DNA of 64,000 bases from Leadbetterella sp040829825 (GTDB lineage: Bacteria; Bacteroidota; Bacteroidia; Cytophagales; Spirosomataceae), in the NCBI RefSeq assembly GCF_040829825.1, contig NZ_JBFOLH010000002.1. One strand, written 5' to 3'. How positions within the stretch are numbered: position 1 is the stretch's first letter; every line of letters starts with the position of its first letter. Of the stretch, positions 61,609 through 64,000 are shown one piece after another. Position numbers and translations under genes: made by a program. The notes under the pieces were generated by a model, which saw only the letters and a list, made by a program, of their open reading frames with translations, ran no database searches and was not told where the DNA came from.

Positions 61609-64000
61609 ATGAAAAAAATCGTTTTATGTATATATCTCCTGTTTCCGGCACTGGTGGGGCTGACCCAGCCCCGGCCGCTGAACAGCAGCGAGATCTACCT
61701 GGGCCTTCAGCGCCTGGGCACCCTGGGAAATGCCATGTATATCGCCGCCCATCCCGACGATGAAAATACGTTGCTCATCACCTGGCTTTCCAAAGAGAAA
61801 AAAGTAAGAACGGCCTATTATGCTATGACGCGGGGCGACGGTGGCCAGAACCTGATCGGCCCGGAGCAGGACGAGTATGTGGGCCTGTTGCGTACCCACG
61901 AGCTGCTTGAAGCCCGGAAAATTGACGGGGGCGAACAGTATTTTTCCCGGGCGGTAGATTTTGGCTTCTCCAAATCAACCGACGAGGCGCTGCTGCTCTG
62001 GGGCAAGGAAAAGATCCTGGAAGACCTGGTTTACCGGATCCGCAAATTCAGGCCCGATGTGATGATCAACCGTTTCCCTCCCGATGCGCGCGCCGGGCAC
62101 GGGCACCATTCGGCTTCTGCGGTGCTGTCGAAAGAAGCCTTTGATGCAGCCGGAGACCCGAAACGTTTCCCGGAACAACTGAAAGAAGTAGAAGTATGGC
62201 AGCCCAAAAGGCTGGTCTGGAATACCTTTGGCAGCGGGTTTACCAATACCATTCCCGAAGGCAGCAGCTATGTGGAGATCCCGCTGGGCGAGTTTAATCC
62301 CATTTTGGGAGAAGCGTATACCGAAATTGCCGCCCGTGCCCGCAGCAAGCACCGGAGCCAGGGCTTCGGGAGCGCTCCTACCCGGAGTGAGCGCTCGGAT
62401 TACCTGGTGCATGTTAAGGGTGAACCGGCTGAAAAAGATATTTTTGACGGGATCGACCTTTCCTGGAGAAGGGTAGACGGCGGACAGAAAATAGCCCTGC
62501 TCCTGGAGCAGGTAATTCAGCAATACGATTTCCGGAAGCCTTCCGCCTCCGTGCCTGACCTGGTGAAGATTTACGGTTTCATTGCGTCTTTGCCCGAATC
62601 GGTTTATAAATATGAAAAGCTTGACGAATGCCGGGAGCTGATTTTTGCCTGTGCAGGCATTTACCTGGAAGTGAACGCCGCTTCCAACAGCATCTCGCCG
62701 GGCCAGACCCTGAAGCTGTTCTCGGCAGCCGTGAACCGTTCTGACCTGCCCGTAGAGCTGAAAGAGCTGAAGATCAGCGGCGCGGTAACAAAAGACACGC
62801 TTGTTGCTACCCGGCTGACCAATAACCGGAATACCGAAATGGTTTTTGATGTGACTATTCCTGCTGACGCCGAAATCACCCAGCCCTACTGGCTGAAAGA
62901 AAGCAAGGAGGTGGGGAAATACCGGGTGTCGGATGAGAAATTCCGCAACCAGCCCATGGCTCCTGATGCCCTCTGGGCCGAATATACGGTCAGCATTCTC
63001 GGGGAACCCATTGTGTACCGGCACCCGGTCAAATACAAATATACCGAGCCGTCGCGCGGGGAGATTTACAAATATGTGGAGATCCGGCCCGAAATTATGC
63101 TGAACTTTGAGCAGAATGTTTTCATTTTCACCGGCGGACAAAGCAAGACGGTCGGGGTAGTGGCCAAAAACAACCTGGCCTCCAATAAAGCCACGGTATC
63201 GTTGAAGCTGCCGGCCGGCTGGACCTGCTCACCGGCATCGGTCGACGTGGAATTCTCGGAAAAAGACCAGGAGAAACCCGTTTATTTTACGGTTACACCG
63301 GGCAAGAGCACACCGGAGGCCGTGATCGGGGCAGTAGCCGTTAATGCCCGCGGCACCTACAACCACGCCTGGAAGCACATTGCCTACGAGCATATTCCCG
63401 AGCTGAACGTTTTTCCGAAAGCTGCGGCCAAAGCCATTAACCTCGATGTAAAAATTGCAGGGAAGAAGGTAGGCTATATTATGGGTGCGGGTGATGAGGT
63501 GGCGCAGTCGCTGATGCAGATCGGGTACGAGGTGACCTTCCTGGATGAAAACAGCATAAAAGGCGACCTGAGCCGGCTGGATGCCATTATTATCGGGGTC
63601 AGGGCCTACAACACCAAAGACTGGCTGACCAACTCCCAGAAGCTGCTGCTGGAGTACGTGAAAAACGGAGGGAACCTGCTGGTACAATACCAGACCCAGG
63701 CGTATTACGGCCGGATCAAGACCAATGAGCTCGGGCCGTACCCCATGACCATAGGGCGGGGGCGTGTGACAGAAGAAGACGCAGCTGTGCGCTTTGTGAA
63801 CCCCGCTGACCCGGTACTGAACTACCCCAACCGCATCACTGCCCGCGATTTTGAAGGCTGGGTGCAGGAAAGAGGCCTTTATTTTGCCCAGGAGTGGTCA
63901 GACAAATACACCACTGTATTGGCCATGAAAGACCAGGGAGAAACCGAACAGGAAGGCTCCCTGCTCTATACGCACTACGGAAAAGGCAATTTTGTATTTA
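61609..64000 (+). CDS. PIG-L family deacetylase-like secreted protein (runs off right edge)
   Basis: From the ATG at 61609 the frame is open for 797 residues to the window end. After a signal peptide (KKIVLCIYLLFPALVGLTQ) the PIG-L/LmbE domain fills about 25-290, with the zinc motif AAHPDDENTLLI and the later GHGHHSASAV. Segments of about 350-610 are beta-rich (NPCBM/E-set-like), and about 620-797 look like a GATase-type domain (GYIMGAGDEVAQSLMQIGYEVTFLDE and KNGGNLLVQYQTQ). The multi-domain layout is common in Bacteroidota. It may deacetylate amino sugars; the substrate is not apparent. Related proteins I know are a little longer, so only a short piece is probably missing. Confidence 0.88.
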   Translation, partial: MKKIVLCIYLLFPALVGLTQPRPLNSSEIYLGLQRLGTLGNAMYIAAHPDDENTLLITWLSKEKKVRTAYYAMTRGDGGQNLIGPEQDEYVGLLRTHELLEARKIDGGEQYFSRAVDFGFSKSTDEALLLWGKEKILEDLVYRIRKFRPDVMINRFPPDARAGHGHHSASAVLSKEAFDAAGDPKRFPEQLKEVEVWQPKRLVWNTFGSGFTNTIPEGSSYVEIPLGEFNPILGEAYTEIAARARSKHRSQGFGSAPTRSERSDYLVHVKGEPAEKDIFDGIDLSWRRVDGGQKIALLLEQVIQQYDFRKPSASVPDLVKIYGFIASLPESVYKYEKLDECRELIFACAGIYLEVNAASNSISPGQTLKLFSAAVNRSDLPVELKELKISGAVTKDTLVATRLTNNRNTEMVFDVTIPADAEITQPYWLKESKEVGKYRVSDEKFRNQPMAPDALWAEYTVSILGEPIVYRHPVKYKYTEPSRGEIYKYVEIRPEIMLNFEQNVFIFTGGQSKTVGVVAKNNLASNKATVSLKLPAGWTCSPASVDVEFSEKDQEKPVYFTVTPGKSTPEAVIGAVAVNARGTYNHAWKHIAYEHIPELNVFPKAAAKAINLDVKIAGKKVGYIMGAGDEVAQSLMQIGYEVTFLDENSIKGDLSRLDAIIIGVRAYNTKDWLTNSQKLLLEYVKNGGNLLVQYQTQAYYGRIKTNELGPYPMTIGRGRVTEEDAAVRFVNPADPVLNYPNRITARDFEGWVQERGLYFAQEWSDKYTTVLAMKDQGETEQEGSLLYTHYGKGNFVF

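Overview
The window looks like a chromosomal segment of a Bacteroidota bacterium, most likely Cytophagales or a close relative, with roughly 50% GC. The signs are a SusC/SusD outer-membrane pair, a type IX secretion C-terminal sorting domain, several exact TAnnTTTG promoter elements of the Bacteroidota sigma factor, very short intergenic gaps with few Shine-Dalgarno sites, and many DUF families typical of the phylum. No rRNA, tRNA, CRISPR array, prophage or transposase was recognised.

Layout. 1-9.7 kb is mostly housekeeping: the N-terminal part of rsgA at the edge, a tiny membrane ORF, an enoyl-CoA hydratase, glnS, an FAD oxidoreductase, an M16 protease and a membrane-anchored AraC regulator with two extracytoplasmic beta domains. 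9.9-14.0 kb holds a tryptophanase and a LytTR/HisKA_2 two-component pair. 14.5-19.8 kb is the first part of a pectin locus: a LacI regulator, kduD, kduI and a CE12-GH28 fusion enzyme. 19.9-26.1 kb interrupts it with an OmpR-type two-component system, a coiled-coil membrane protein, a JmjC-like protein, an ICMT-like methyltransferase and an ornithine cyclodeaminase homologue. 26.2-45.4 kb is the second part of the pectin locus. A leftward operon carries pectate lyase PL10, pectin methylesterase CE8, SusC, SusD and a surface beta-helix lipoprotein. A divergent rightward run carries GH105-DUF4350, a DUF4440 protein, uxaB, uxaA, uxaC, kdgK, eda and exuT. 45.5-64 kb returns to core genes: DUF1080 and DUF4412 proteins, atpA-atpG, a T9SS cargo protein, folP, DUF1599, a DoxX-like protein, aroK, a GT-C glycosyltransferase, nnr, a proton pyrophosphatase fused to an OmpA domain, a PIN toxin-antitoxin pair, and a PIG-L family protein that runs off the right edge.

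How it works together. Pectin would be de-esterified (CE8, CE12), cut by PL10 and GH28, and taken up through SusCD. GH105 would process unsaturated oligomers. Galacturonate would pass through UxaC, UxaB and UxaA, and the unsaturated product through KduI and KduD, both reaching 2-keto-3-deoxygluconate for KdgK and Eda. Promoters of this locus share LacI-type sites built on CGGnAACGTTnCCG, so the LacI protein at 14.5 kb is the likely common regulator.

Outside the genes the most notable structure is repetitive: two copies of a palindromic element built from a 17-bp tandem unit, and several intergenic arrays whose unit sequences differ but whose period is always 7 bp. An 11-bp-spaced direct repeat resembling an OmpR-family site lies next to the two-component system and again upstream of the tiny membrane ORF.
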